Below are positions 4,690-12,614 of a stretch of 21,848 nt of DNA, one piece after another (within the stretch, counting starts at the first letter, position 1; each line of letters opens with the position of its first letter). Source of the DNA: an uncultured Eubacteriales bacterium (GTDB taxonomy: Bacteria > Bacillota > Clostridia > Oscillospirales > Acutalibacteraceae); the NCBI GenBank assembly GCA_910584745.1, contig CAJUDG010000019.1, positions 1 to 21,848 on the forward strand. The letters are read 5' to 3'. The notes under the pieces are model-generated. The model did not search any database. It was not told the origin of the DNA and saw only the letters and a program-made list of their open reading frames with translations. Position numbers and translations under genes: made by a program.

Positions 4690-6825
4690 ATGCAGTCATT
4701 GTTTTCTCAACTAAACAGGTTCAAAAGAATGCTGGTTACATATATTGCGATTCTTTTAATTCCGGTCATTCTCATCGAAGCGGTGAATTTTACTGTGATG
4801 CGCCGGCAGAACTATGATATTTTGGAAGGCAATATCCGCGCGTCCTCCGAGCGCCAGCTCAGTTACCTTAACAGCCAGTTTCAGGTGTTGACCACTGCCG
4901 CCGCCCAGATGCGCAAGGACAAAAATATGTACTACCGCTACCGGTCCAATGACCCCGGTGCCTTTTGGAATGTACATGAGGTCTTGGAGAAAACCAGCGT
5001 GTGGTCCACATTTTTTAGTGATATCTTCTATTATGACAGAGAAGATAAAATTATCATCAGCAATAGAGGCAGGGAGTCAGAGGACTTTTTTACTGAGAAT
5101 ATTATCACTATGGAGGATATCGATAAAACGGATGGCTTCGTCAATGGACTGGGGCTGCTGAAAGGCCGGGACCTGAAAGCCGGAGGCAATGCGTGCATTT
5201 TAGTGGCGGCCCCAATGGAAAAAATTTATTCCAAGCAGGGCGTTAAGGCCCGTTCTCTCATACTGTTTCAGGTTCCCTGTGAGCGGTTTGAGAACGTACT
5301 GGCCCCAGACGGCTTGGAAGGGAATGATTACCGCATAGTCGTTTCCTACAATGGCCAAATGGTTGGAACCAATTCCAGCGAGCTATATGAAAAGATGTAT
5401 GCCGGGGAGGAGGTTCGGTTGAACGCCGGGGACGGATATTACTACTCTTTCTCTGATGAACTCTTTCAAATAGAGTGGAGCATCCCCAAGAACCTCTATA
5501 ATGCGTCTCTGGTCTCTTTGGTGCTGGGGCAGGCGCTGGTAGTTTTTCTGGTACTTGCCATAGGCGTTGCGGCAATCTACTGGTTTACCCAGCGTAGCTA
5601 TCAGCCCTTGAAAAGCATTTTGCAGAATATTCCGGATAAATACAGCTCAGACTCCGTTAAATTCGCAGATGAATTCAAATATATTGACTTTGTACTCAAC
5701 GATTTACTGTATTCCCAGTCCATCTTCAAGGAGAGCCGCGACCAGCTGAGGCAGGAGCAGTATCTATATTATATTGTGGACAATCAGGTGCAAAAGGGCA
5801 GCGCTCTGTATAAACAATGCTTGGAGGAGGGAATCCGGCTGGACCGCCAGCGGTTTTTGTGCGTCCTTGTGGAAGACGTGATGGAAAACTCGGATGTTTA
5901 CCAATATTTTAACGAGGGATTTTTGCGTTACAGGGAACACAGCGATATTTACTCGCTCTATATTATGGGGGACAAGTATGTGTTCCTTATCTGCTCTGAC
6001 CTGGAACAGGACGCACTGCTGAAGATGATCCATACCGACCTGAAAAAATGTGGTCAGGTGCAGGTGGGCTTTGGGCAGGTAGTGGAGGAACTGGATCGTA
6101 TCCGTTTTAGCTATAATGAGGCCCGGGGCGCGCTGGACAAGCCCTTCCCTGACGGCATTAAGAAGATCTATCCGCAGACGGAGATAGATGCTCTCAGTGA
6201 GGCGATCGAGGCGGGGAATACCGCTAAGGTAGAGTTTGCCATCCGCATGATGAAAGGCGACCTGCCATACCTGAACCCGGTGATCGGCACAACGGTGCTG
6301 GTGGACGTGGCCGCCCTGCTGAACGGCGGCGACCGGGTCGCCGCGATGCAGTCCTTGAAGAATCTGGATACCATTACGCCAGAGACGGTTGGGGCGAAGC
6401 TGGACGAACAACTGGCACTGTACATACAGAACCAGGCAGAGGAGTCGGAGCCGGAGAAGCCGGCAAGACGTCAGAATTTGAAAGAGGTAGTGAAATATGT
6501 CGAGGAAAATTATACCTCCCCGGACTTCTCTGTAAAGGGAATGGCCGCCGAGTTCAACACCTCTGCCAGTAACCTGAGCCACTACTTCAAAAACTCCACC
6601 GGGCAGACCATCTCTCAGTATGTGGAGGAAATGAGGATGCAGAAGGCCAAGGAGCTGCTGCTTTCCGGCCATAAGGTGGGGGAAACGGTAGAACTGCTGG
6701 GGTATGGCTCCGCCGCTTCATTTACCGCGGCCTTTAAGCGGTACTATGCCATGACGCCGCAGGCCTTTCGCGCGAAAGGCAGGGCATCCTCTGGCCCCGC
6801 AGAGGATGATGGTCAAGCTGAATAA
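4690..6825 (+). CDS. Membrane-bound AraC-family sensor-regulator of sugar transport
   Basis: A 711-residue protein built as a one-component sensor: membrane segment 1 (about 14-34), an extracytoplasmic ligand-sensing region of Cache type (about 40-270), membrane segment 2 (about 273-299), a cytoplasmic linker region with helical stretches, and a C-terminal AraC/XylS DNA-binding domain (about 596-695) with two helix-turn-helix units, the second ending in the signature YGSAASFTAAFKRYYAMTPQAFR. The class is common next to CUT1 sugar importers (YtcQ-LplB-YtcP type) in Bacillota. It presumably senses the glycan outside and activates the downstream importer genes. An in-frame ATG exists at 4666, but AAGGCGGGTGA ends 7 bases before the ATG at 4690, which also gives the usual short head before segment 1. 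A terminator follows directly. Confidence 0.9.
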   Translation: MQSLFSQLNRFKRMLVTYIAILLIPVILIEAVNFTVMRRQNYDILEGNIRASSERQLSYLNSQFQVLTTAAAQMRKDKNMYYRYRSNDPGAFWNVHEVLEKTSVWSTFFSDIFYYDREDKIIISNRGRESEDFFTENIITMEDIDKTDGFVNGLGLLKGRDLKAGGNACILVAAPMEKIYSKQGVKARSLILFQVPCERFENVLAPDGLEGNDYRIVVSYNGQMVGTNSSELYEKMYAGEEVRLNAGDGYYYSFSDELFQIEWSIPKNLYNASLVSLVLGQALVVFLVLAIGVAAIYWFTQRSYQPLKSILQNIPDKYSSDSVKFADEFKYIDFVLNDLLYSQSIFKESRDQLRQEQYLYYIVDNQVQKGSALYKQCLEEGIRLDRQRFLCVLVEDVMENSDVYQYFNEGFLRYREHSDIYSLYIMGDKYVFLICSDLEQDALLKMIHTDLKKCGQVQVGFGQVVEELDRIRFSYNEARGALDKPFPDGIKKIYPQTEIDALSEAIEAGNTAKVEFAIRMMKGDLPYLNPVIGTTVLVDVAALLNGGDRVAAMQSLKNLDTITPETVGAKLDEQLALYIQNQAEESEPEKPARRQNLKEVVKYVEENYTSPDFSVKGMAAEFNTSASNLSHYFKNSTGQTISQYVEEMRMQKAKELLLSGHKVGETVELLGYGSAASFTAAFKRYYAMTPQAFRAKGRASSGPAEDDGQAE

Positions 6826-6829
6826 TGAG

Positions 6830-6859
6830 AAAAAAGCGGGCAGGGTTGTCCGCTTTTTT
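6830..6859 (+). terminator. Intrinsic terminator after the regulator gene
   Basis: AAAAAAGCGGGCA (6830-6842) pairs with TGTCCGCTTTTTT (6847-6859) around GGGT, with one G-T wobble. The A-rich left arm and six T residues would work in both directions. It separates the regulator from the importer operon. Confidence 0.88.
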
Positions 6860-6868
6860 GATGAAATG

Positions 6869-6899
6869 AATTTGAAAAAGGCTTTTTCCGTTTCAAATT
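6869..6899. repeat. Nested inverted repeat in the regulator-importer gap
   Basis: AATTTGAAA (6869-6877) and TTTCAAATT (6891-6899) form a perfect 9-bp inverted repeat. Nested within it, GAAAAAG-G-CTTTTTC (6874-6888) is a second palindrome. This could be a back-up terminator hairpin or a protein-binding site; the sequence does not decide. Confidence 0.5.
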
Positions 6900-6911
6900 T
6901 CCTGAGACTTT

Positions 6912-6948
6912 TTCATTTTTCAGAGGATTCTTCATTTTTTGAAGGATT
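6912..6948 (+). promoter_or_regulatory. Candidate AraC-type operator: tandem direct repeats upstream of the importer promoter
   Basis: Two 18-base copies beginning TTCATTTTT and ending AGGATT or close to it (6912-6929 and 6931-6948) agree at 15 of 18 positions with a 19-bp phase. The second copy ends 18 bases before the -35 box. Tandem direct half-sites near a promoter are the usual form of AraC-family activator sites, and the gene for such a regulator is immediately upstream. Assignment of the binding protein is inference. Confidence 0.5.
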
Positions 6949-6966
6949 TTCTTCAACAAATCGTGA

Positions 6967-6995
6967 TTGAAATGCAAACTTTTTGTGGCTATACT
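6967..6995 (+). promoter_or_regulatory. Promoter of the ABC importer operon
   Basis: TTGAAA (6967-6972), a 17-base spacer and TATACT (6990-6995). Predicted start near 7002, with a leader of about 65 bases to the lipoprotein start codon. Confidence 0.65.
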
Positions 6996-7066
6996 GTGAA
7001 CAACCGATGGGCCAGCGGAGAAATCCATCCGGGGGCCTGAAAAAATAAAGAAAGAAGGACGAAAGC

Positions 7067-8860
7067 ATGAAGAAAAAGCCTTGGCAGAGAATCGCGTGCC
7101 TGATCTGCGCGATCACTCTGTGCGCCAGCGCCCTGGCAGGCTGCGGCGGAAACAACACTTCCTCCACCGGCGACAGCTCTCAGACCTCATCCAGCTCTAC
7201 CGAGAGCAAGGAGGACAGCTCTTCCGGCGGGGAATCCTCTGAAGCCTCTGGCGGCGAAACCGGCATCCAGACCGCAGAAGGGTTCAACAAGGAGGGCCTG
7301 CCCATCCTAAATGAAAAGAAAACCTATGAGGTCTACATAGGCCAAATGGGTACCCTGAAGCCCGCCAACGAGACTCAGGCCAACATCGACACCACCGCTG
7401 ATACCAATGTGGAGATCAACTGGGTAGAAGTGCCGCTGGCCTCCTGGAGCGAGAAGGTCAACGTGCTGCTGGCCAGCCAGACCCTGCCGGACGCTTTCTG
7501 CGGCAACGCCATCGACCTGCCCAGCTACGGCGATATGTTCTTGCGCCTCAACGAGTATATGGACGAGTTCGCGCCCGTTACCAAGAAGTTCTTTGACGAC
7601 CATCCTACTTACTACAGCTCCTCCGCCGACTCCGAGGGCAACATCAAGATGCTCCCCACCGGCGACGAGTATCTGGGCAACACCATCGACGCCCAGCTGT
7701 GGATCAACAAGGACTGGCTGGACACCCTGAAGCTGGAAATCCCCACCACCACAGACGAGTTTGTGGAGGTGTTGAGGGCCTTTAAGACCAAGGACCCCAA
7801 CGGCAACGGCGAGGCGGATGAGATCCCCTACACCTTCCGTGAGGTTTGGGGTTGGGCCGCCGGCATGGAGAACATGTTTGGCCCCTTCGGCGTGGTAGAG
7901 AATGACAACCATGTGTTCCTGGACCCCAAGGACGGCAAGACCGTAGTGTTCTCCGCCGAGGAGCAGGGCTACTATGACGCCTTGGAATGGATGCACAGCC
8001 TCTATGCCGAGGGCCTGCTGGACAGCGAGTGCTTTACCCACAGCAGCGACCAGTATTACACCAAGAACACCGGTAAGGACATTATCGGTTCCTACAATGA
8101 GTACGGCGACGGCGGCCTGGGCACCTTTATCTCCGACACCCACGGCGACGAGGTGAACCCCGAGACCGACGAGGCCTACCGCAAGTTCGTCCATGTACCC
8201 GCCCTGAAGGGCCCCAACGGCGACCAGATCGTGGGCCTGAACAACCTGAACCGTGACACCGGCTTGTACATTACCACCAAGTGCGAGGAGCCCGAGGCTC
8301 TGGTGCGCTGGTATGACTATGTGAACAGCAGCCTGGACACCAAGCTGAAGTTCCGCACCGGTAAAGAGAACGAGGTCTGGTACTACACCGACGAGGTTGA
8401 CCCCGATGACCCCTTCGGCCACAAGATTCCCATGACCAAGTACCTCATTGACCCCGACGACTACAAGCAGTTCGGTTACAACAACTCCTCTGAGTACAGC
8501 AGCAACGAGGCCTTTGCGGGCTGGTCCCCGGCTCTGTCCTACTACGAGAAGGACCAGAAGATCAAGGCCGACGGCGGCGCGGGCGATTACATTAAACTGC
8601 CTGCCGCGAAGATCGACGTAGAATTCGGCGTACAGCCCCTGCCCCCTGGGGTCACCACCATTGAGAACCAGGAGCAGCGGGGCATCCTCAAGGCTGACAT
8701 CGACAACTACCTGCTGCGCTTCATCTCTGACTCCATTGTAAACGGCATTGACGAGAGCAAGTGGAACGAGCATCTCTCCCAGCTGGAGAAGCTGCGCGTA
8801 CCCGAGTACAAGCAGCTCTGCCAGGAGTTCGTGGATGAGATCCAGGCTCGTATGAACTGA
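7067..8860 (+). CDS. Extracellular sugar-binding lipoprotein of a CUT1 ABC importer (LplA-like)
   Basis: A 597-residue substrate-binding protein. The signal peptide has a KKKPWQR head, a hydrophobic core and the lipobox LAGC with lipidated Cys26, so it is anchored on the outer face of the membrane. A Ser/Thr/Glu-rich linker runs to about residue 65, followed by a large solute-binding fold containing NLNRDTGLYITTK and a calcium-loop-like DPNGNGEADEIP (about 244-255). Length near 550-600 is typical of the LplA/YtcQ-type binding proteins that take oligosaccharides, longer than monosaccharide binders. ATG at 7067 follows AGAAGGA by 7 bases. It is the first gene of the importer operon; a hairpin after the stop probably lets it be made in excess over the permeases. 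The ligand is likely an oligosaccharide released from the target glycan. Confidence 0.92.
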   Translation: MKKKPWQRIACLICAITLCASALAGCGGNNTSSTGDSSQTSSSSTESKEDSSSGGESSEASGGETGIQTAEGFNKEGLPILNEKKTYEVYIGQMGTLKPANETQANIDTTADTNVEINWVEVPLASWSEKVNVLLASQTLPDAFCGNAIDLPSYGDMFLRLNEYMDEFAPVTKKFFDDHPTYYSSSADSEGNIKMLPTGDEYLGNTIDAQLWINKDWLDTLKLEIPTTTDEFVEVLRAFKTKDPNGNGEADEIPYTFREVWGWAAGMENMFGPFGVVENDNHVFLDPKDGKTVVFSAEEQGYYDALEWMHSLYAEGLLDSECFTHSSDQYYTKNTGKDIIGSYNEYGDGGLGTFISDTHGDEVNPETDEAYRKFVHVPALKGPNGDQIVGLNNLNRDTGLYITTKCEEPEALVRWYDYVNSSLDTKLKFRTGKENEVWYYTDEVDPDDPFGHKIPMTKYLIDPDDYKQFGYNNSSEYSSNEAFAGWSPALSYYEKDQKIKADGGAGDYIKLPAAKIDVEFGVQPLPPGVTTIENQEQRGILKADIDNYLLRFISDSIVNGIDESKWNEHLSQLEKLRVPEYKQLCQEFVDEIQARMN

Positions 8861-8908
8861 TCAGCAAGGGAATCAATCACTCCTTAGACATATTTAAGTC
8901 TGTGGGTT

Positions 8909-8946
8909 GGGGACGCTGCAAGGCACTGGCCTTCGGCGTCCCCTTT
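8909..8946 (+). terminator. Attenuator-like hairpin between binding protein and permeases
   Basis: GGGGACGC (8909-8916) pairs with GCGTCCCC (8936-8943), with an inner stem AAGGC/GCCTT and only three T residues after it. The weak T-tract and the position between the binding protein and its permeases suggest a leaky terminator or 3'-end stabiliser that raises binding-protein mRNA over permease mRNA. Confidence 0.7.
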
Positions 8947-8973
8947 CCACTATTTCAGAGAGGAGAGTAGTCA

Positions 8974-9933
8974 ATGGAAGCCACTATAAAGGCTAAGAAA
9001 AAACAGAGGCCGGAAAAGCCAAAGATGACGAAAAGCAAGCTCATCAATACCCTGAAAAAAACCTGGGTGCTGTATCTGTTTGTCATTCCGGCCATCATCT
9101 ATGTCATTATCTTCAACTATGCCCCCCTGTACGGCATCCAGATCGCCTTTAAGGACTACCGGGCCAGTTCCGGCGTATGGGGCAGCGAGTGGGTAGGCTT
9201 TAAGCACTTTGAAACCTTCTTCAACTCTTATCAGTTCTGGGACCTGCTGCGCAACACTTTGGTGCTCAGCGTGTACTCCCTCGTTGCCGGAACGCCTGTG
9301 CCCATCCTGTTCGCTCTGCTGCTGAACTACTGTGTGTTCCCCAAGTTCAAGAAGGTTTCTCAGATGGTCACTTATGCACCGCACTTTATCTCTACTGTGG
9401 TGTTCTGCGGCATGATCTTCATCTTCCTGGGAAACGACGGCATTTTCAACCAGATCATCCAGAAGCTGGGCGGAGGGGGAATAGACTTCCTGGGCAATGC
9501 CAGCAACTTCAAGCACATCTACGTCTGGTCCGGCGTGCTCCAGGGCATGGGCTTCTCGTCCATCATTTATATGTCAGTGCTCTCCACTGTTTCGCCGGAG
9601 CTGCACGAGGCCGCCATTGTGGATGGCGCCAATAAGCTGCACCGGGTGTGGTACATCGACCTGCCCTCCATCATGCCCACGGCCATCATCCTGCTGATCA
9701 TGAGCACCGGCCAGATCCTCAATGTGGGCTTTGAGAAGGTGTTCCTGCTCCAGCTGCCCATTAACCTGGACAACTCGGAGATCATCTCCACCTATGTGTA
9801 CAAAATCGGCATCCAAAAGGCCCAGTTCAGCTATTCCACAGCCATCGGCCTGTTCAACAACCTAGTGAGCTTCATCGTGCTTTTGATTGTGAATAAGGTA
9901 GCTGATAAGACGGCCAACATCAGTTTGTGGTAA
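8974..9933 (+). CDS. lplB: CUT1 sugar ABC transporter permease, LplB-like
   Basis: A 319-residue integral membrane subunit of a carbohydrate ABC importer. After a long lysine-rich cytoplasmic head (1-30) come the first membrane segment (about 31-48), the conserved NYAPLYGIQIAFKDY stretch, and further segments near 93-120, 132-152, 182-203, 233-252 and the C-terminus. The EAA loop that docks the ATPase is EAAIVDGANKLHRVWYIDLP starting at residue 212, with the conserved D-G pair at 217-218. ATG at 8974 follows GAGAGGAGAG. It pairs with the next permease, whose gene starts 14 bases after this stop. No ATPase gene lies in the window, which is usual for CUT1 systems that share an MsmX-type ATPase encoded elsewhere. 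Confidence 0.93.
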   Translation: MEATIKAKKKQRPEKPKMTKSKLINTLKKTWVLYLFVIPAIIYVIIFNYAPLYGIQIAFKDYRASSGVWGSEWVGFKHFETFFNSYQFWDLLRNTLVLSVYSLVAGTPVPILFALLLNYCVFPKFKKVSQMVTYAPHFISTVVFCGMIFIFLGNDGIFNQIIQKLGGGGIDFLGNASNFKHIYVWSGVLQGMGFSSIIYMSVLSTVSPELHEAAIVDGANKLHRVWYIDLPSIMPTAIILLIMSTGQILNVGFEKVFLLQLPINLDNSEIISTYVYKIGIQKAQFSYSTAIGLFNNLVSFIVLLIVNKVADKTANISLW

Positions 9934-9947
9934 GGGGGTAAGTGGAT

Positions 9948-10874
9948 ATGAAAAACGAAGCGGCATCTCCCGCCTTGATCAAGCACCACATGAAGCAGAC
10001 AAAGGTAGACCAGGTTTTCGATGTAGTGGTCTTCATCCTGGTGGCTCTGCTGACACTGTGCATTGCCTACCCACTGTACTTTGTGGTGATCGCCTCCATC
10101 AGCAACCCCAATCTGGTAGCCTCCGGGCAGGTCATTACCTACCCAAAGGACATCTCCTTTGAAGGGTACCAGTATATCCTGAAGGACAACCGCATTTGGA
10201 CAGGCTACCGCAACACCCTGTTTTACACCTTCGCCGGCACTGTGCTGGCCCTGCTCATCACTATCCCCGCCGGCTACGCCCTTTCCCGACGGGATTTCCT
10301 GGGCCGGGGATTCATTATGAAGATCATGGTGTTCACCATGTACTTTGGCGGCGGCTTGATTCCCAGTTATCTGATTATCAAGGGAATCGGCCTTACCGAT
10401 AACGTCATAACCCTGGTAGTGCTGGGCTCCTTCTCCGCGTACAACCTGATTATCACCCGCACCTTCTTCCAGTCTACCATCCCTATCGAGCTGCAGGAGG
10501 CGGCGGAGATAGACGGCTGCGGCGTGTTCCGGTTCTTCATCTCCATCGTGCTTCCTCTCTCCAAGGCTGTGATAGCTATTATGACACTGTACTATGCGGT
10601 GGGCCATTGGAACGACTTCTTTAACGGCCTGATTTATGTGAACAATCAGGAGCTGGTTCCCTTGCAGCTGATTTTGAGGGACATCCTGATTTCAGGCCAG
10701 GCCATCCAGGCGGCGAATATCACCGACCCGGACACCATTCTCAACATGCAGCGCATCGCCCGCACCATTCAGTACGGCGTGATCATCGTGTCCTCCCTGC
10801 CGCTGCTGATCATCTACCCCTTTGTTCAGAAATACTTTGTAAAAGGCGTTATGATAGGTTCTATCAAGGGGTGA
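9948..10874 (+). CDS. CUT1 sugar ABC transporter permease, YtcP-like
   Basis: A 308-residue second permease of the importer. A first membrane segment (about 26-50) is followed by the periplasmic-side loop SNPNLVASGQVITYPK typical of YtcP-type subunits, then segments near 93-112, 124-146, 152-170, 198-218 and the C-terminus. The EAA loop is EAAEIDGCGVFRFFISIVLP from residue 184 with D-G at 189-190, and the protein ends in the family tail KYFVKGVMIGSIKG. ATG at 9948 is preferred over GTG at 9942 because the GGGGG ribosome site at 9934-9938 would be only 3 bases from the GTG. Gene order regulator, binding protein, LplB-like, YtcP-like is the standard arrangement. A terminator follows. Confidence 0.93.
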   Translation: MKNEAASPALIKHHMKQTKVDQVFDVVVFILVALLTLCIAYPLYFVVIASISNPNLVASGQVITYPKDISFEGYQYILKDNRIWTGYRNTLFYTFAGTVLALLITIPAGYALSRRDFLGRGFIMKIMVFTMYFGGGLIPSYLIIKGIGLTDNVITLVVLGSFSAYNLIITRTFFQSTIPIELQEAAEIDGCGVFRFFISIVLPLSKAVIAIMTLYYAVGHWNDFFNGLIYVNNQELVPLQLILRDILISGQAIQAANITDPDTILNMQRIARTIQYGVIIVSSLPLLIIYPFVQKYFVKGVMIGSIKG

Positions 10875-10887
10875 GTCCACACTGTTC

Positions 10888-10915
10888 AAGGCCGCTCCGA
10901 ATGGGGCGGCCTTTT
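10888..10915 (+). terminator. Intrinsic terminator after the importer operon
   Basis: AAGGCCGCTCC (10888-10898) pairs with GGGGCGGCCTT (10903-10913) with one T-G wobble around GAAT, ending in TTTT. It separates the importer genes from the enzyme genes, which therefore need their own promoter or readthrough. Confidence 0.87.
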
Positions 10916-10946
10916 ATCTGTGAAAAAGTCAGGTCGTTCAGAGAAT

Positions 10947-10974
10947 TTGCCATAGCAATTTCACTGACGATACT
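10947..10974 (+). promoter_or_regulatory. Candidate promoter of the glycosidase operon
   Basis: TTGCCA (10947-10952), a 16-base spacer and GATACT (10969-10974). The following bases ATACTGT-n-AA are shared with the importer promoter. Upstream TCAGAGAATT (10938-10947) resembles TCAGAGGATT in the first direct repeat of the importer operator, so both operons may answer to the same regulator. The promoter is only moderately supported. Confidence 0.45.
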
Positions 10975-11020
10975 GTAAAATAGAGTAAATTCTTGCTAAA
11001 ACATGGAAAGAGAGGTATTT

Positions 11021-11929
11021 ATGCCAATGAATAGCATTCCGGCTCCACTTTTTCGCGACCCCATATATGACGGCGCTTCCGACCCGGTGATGATCTGGAA
11101 CCGGATGGAAAAATGCTGGTGGCTCATCTATACCCAGCGCCGGGCCACTGAGGTCGCCGTGGGCGTGTCCAACGTGTTCGGCAGCGCCCTGGGCGTAGCC
11201 AGCTCCTTTGATGGGCAATACTGGACCTACCGGGGCACCATCCCCGGCCTGGACCTGGACCCGGGCCACAACACCTTCTGGGCACCGGAGGTGGTCTGGC
11301 TCCAAGGACAGTACCATATGTACGTCACCTACATCCAGGGCATCCAGTTCGACTGGGACCACGGCTATCAGCCCTCCAAACTGGCCCACTTCGTCTCAGA
11401 CGATTTATGGCACTGGGAGTTTGAGAGCTTCTCGGAGGTGTCAAAGCGCCCGGTGATTGACGCCTGCGTTCATGAGATTGCCCTGGGTCAGTTTAAGATG
11501 TGGTTCAAGGAGGATAACAACACCTACGCCGCTATAAGCCATGACCTGTGCCACTGGACGCCGGTGGGATGCGAGGTCAGCGACGTGCAGCACGAGGGGC
11601 CTAACGTGTTCACCCTGGGCGGCAAAAATTGGATGATCACCGATATGTGGAAGGGTCTGGCTGTGTACTCCACCCAGGACTTCACCCACTGGACCCGCCA
11701 GCCGGAAAACATCCTCGACCAGCCCGGCACCCGCCCCGGCGACCAGTTGGTGGGCCACCACGCCGATGTGCTGGTGAACAACGGCCGGGCCTACATCATT
11801 TACTTCACCCATGAGGCCGAGGGCTCATGGCTCACCCGCTTGCAGGCTGCTGAGCTGCTGGTGGAGGATGGGAAGCTGGTCTGTCACCGGGACCGGCCTC
11901 AGAACTGGGACTTAGTTCCTGAGACATAA
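11021..11929 (+). CDS. GH43-like five-bladed beta-propeller glycosidase
   Basis: A 302-residue protein without signal peptide. It carries the three acidic positions of the GH43/clan F fold in the right order: Asp21 in GASDPVM (base), Asp147 in PVIDACVHE (pKa modulator) and Glu192 in HEGPNVF (general acid). FWAPEVVW and YHMYVTYIQ are typical blade strands, and a late HADVLV plus YIIYFTHE close the propeller. It probably removes a terminal sugar such as arabinofuranose, xylose or galactose from imported oligosaccharides. ATG at 11021 is chosen over ATG 11003 because AGAGAGG ends 5 bases upstream of it. It is the first enzyme after the terminator and has only a 12-base gap to the acetyltransferase gene. 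The subfamily is not recognised; substrate is open. Confidence 0.8.
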   Translation: MPMNSIPAPLFRDPIYDGASDPVMIWNRMEKCWWLIYTQRRATEVAVGVSNVFGSALGVASSFDGQYWTYRGTIPGLDLDPGHNTFWAPEVVWLQGQYHMYVTYIQGIQFDWDHGYQPSKLAHFVSDDLWHWEFESFSEVSKRPVIDACVHEIALGQFKMWFKEDNNTYAAISHDLCHWTPVGCEVSDVQHEGPNVFTLGGKNWMITDMWKGLAVYSTQDFTHWTRQPENILDQPGTRPGDQLVGHHADVLVNNGRAYIIYFTHEAEGSWLTRLQAAELLVEDGKLVCHRDRPQNWDLVPET

Positions 11930-11941
11930 GGAGAGACTACA

Positions 11942-12550
11942 ATGGACAATGTAAAAAGAAAAGGGCAAGGCCTGCCATACAGGTACGACGACCCCGCCCT
12001 TTTGGGAGACCAACATATTTACCAATGCAAAATGATCGAATACAATCAAACCTTGCCAACCGAAACAGAGAAAAGGCAGAAGCTGCTAAAAGAAGTGTTC
12101 GCTGAAGTGGGGAGTAATTGTACAGTAGAAACCCCGCTGAACGCGAATTGGGGCTGTAAGAATGCCCATCTGGGCGAAGGCATTTACATCAATTCCAATG
12201 TAACATTTGTGGATGATGAGCAGATTTATATAGGAGACTATAGCATGATTTCTCCTAATGTGGTGTTCACCACGTCAGGGCATCCAGTTTTGCCAATTCT
12301 GAGAGAAAACCATTATGTTTATAATCTTCCCATTCACATAGGGCGAAATGTGTGGATCGGCTCCAATGTGAGCGTCATGCCCGGGGTGTCCATAGGGGAC
12401 AATACGGTAATCGGTGCGGGAAGCGTTGTTACAAATGACATTCCCGCAAATGTGGTTGCCTTTGGCGTGCCGTGCAGGGTCATCCGTGAAATTGGAGAAA
12501 GGGACAGGGAGTATTACTATAAAGACAGGAAATTAGATGTATGGGAATGA
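11942..12550 (+). CDS. Hexapeptide-repeat sugar O-acetyltransferase (LacA/Maa type)
   Basis: A 202-residue acetyl-CoA-dependent acetyltransferase of the galactoside/maltose acetyltransferase group. The N-terminal helical part (YRYDDPALLGDQHIYQCKMI) is the family's Mac-type head; the rest is a left-handed beta helix of hexapeptide repeats (about 70-180) with catalytic His114 in TSGHPV and the segment IGSNVSVMPGVSIGDNTVIG. Length is typical (about 190-205). Such enzymes acetylate sugars that cannot be metabolised, probably for export. ATG at 11942 follows AAGGAGAG. Its base composition differs from its neighbours: 22 of 60 bases are G or C in 12001-12060 against 39 of 60 in 12721-12780 of the next gene, which suggests it was acquired separately. 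The 64-base gap after it holds no clear signal. Confidence 0.92.
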   Translation: MDNVKRKGQGLPYRYDDPALLGDQHIYQCKMIEYNQTLPTETEKRQKLLKEVFAEVGSNCTVETPLNANWGCKNAHLGEGIYINSNVTFVDDEQIYIGDYSMISPNVVFTTSGHPVLPILRENHYVYNLPIHIGRNVWIGSNVSVMPGVSIGDNTVIGAGSVVTNDIPANVVAFGVPCRVIREIGERDREYYYKDRKLDVWE

Positions 12551-12614
12551 GCGGGAATATCTCAGCTGAAAGAAAGCAAAATATCCAACTTATTTGATAC
12601 CAGGAGGACATAGT

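Noticed and set aside
7307..8773. 488-residue open frame on the minus strand opposite the binding-protein gene
   Set aside because: It is a shadow of a GC-rich gene: low-complexity Val/Leu/Gly-rich translation, no ribosome site, and the + strand frame has a lipobox and full family pattern.
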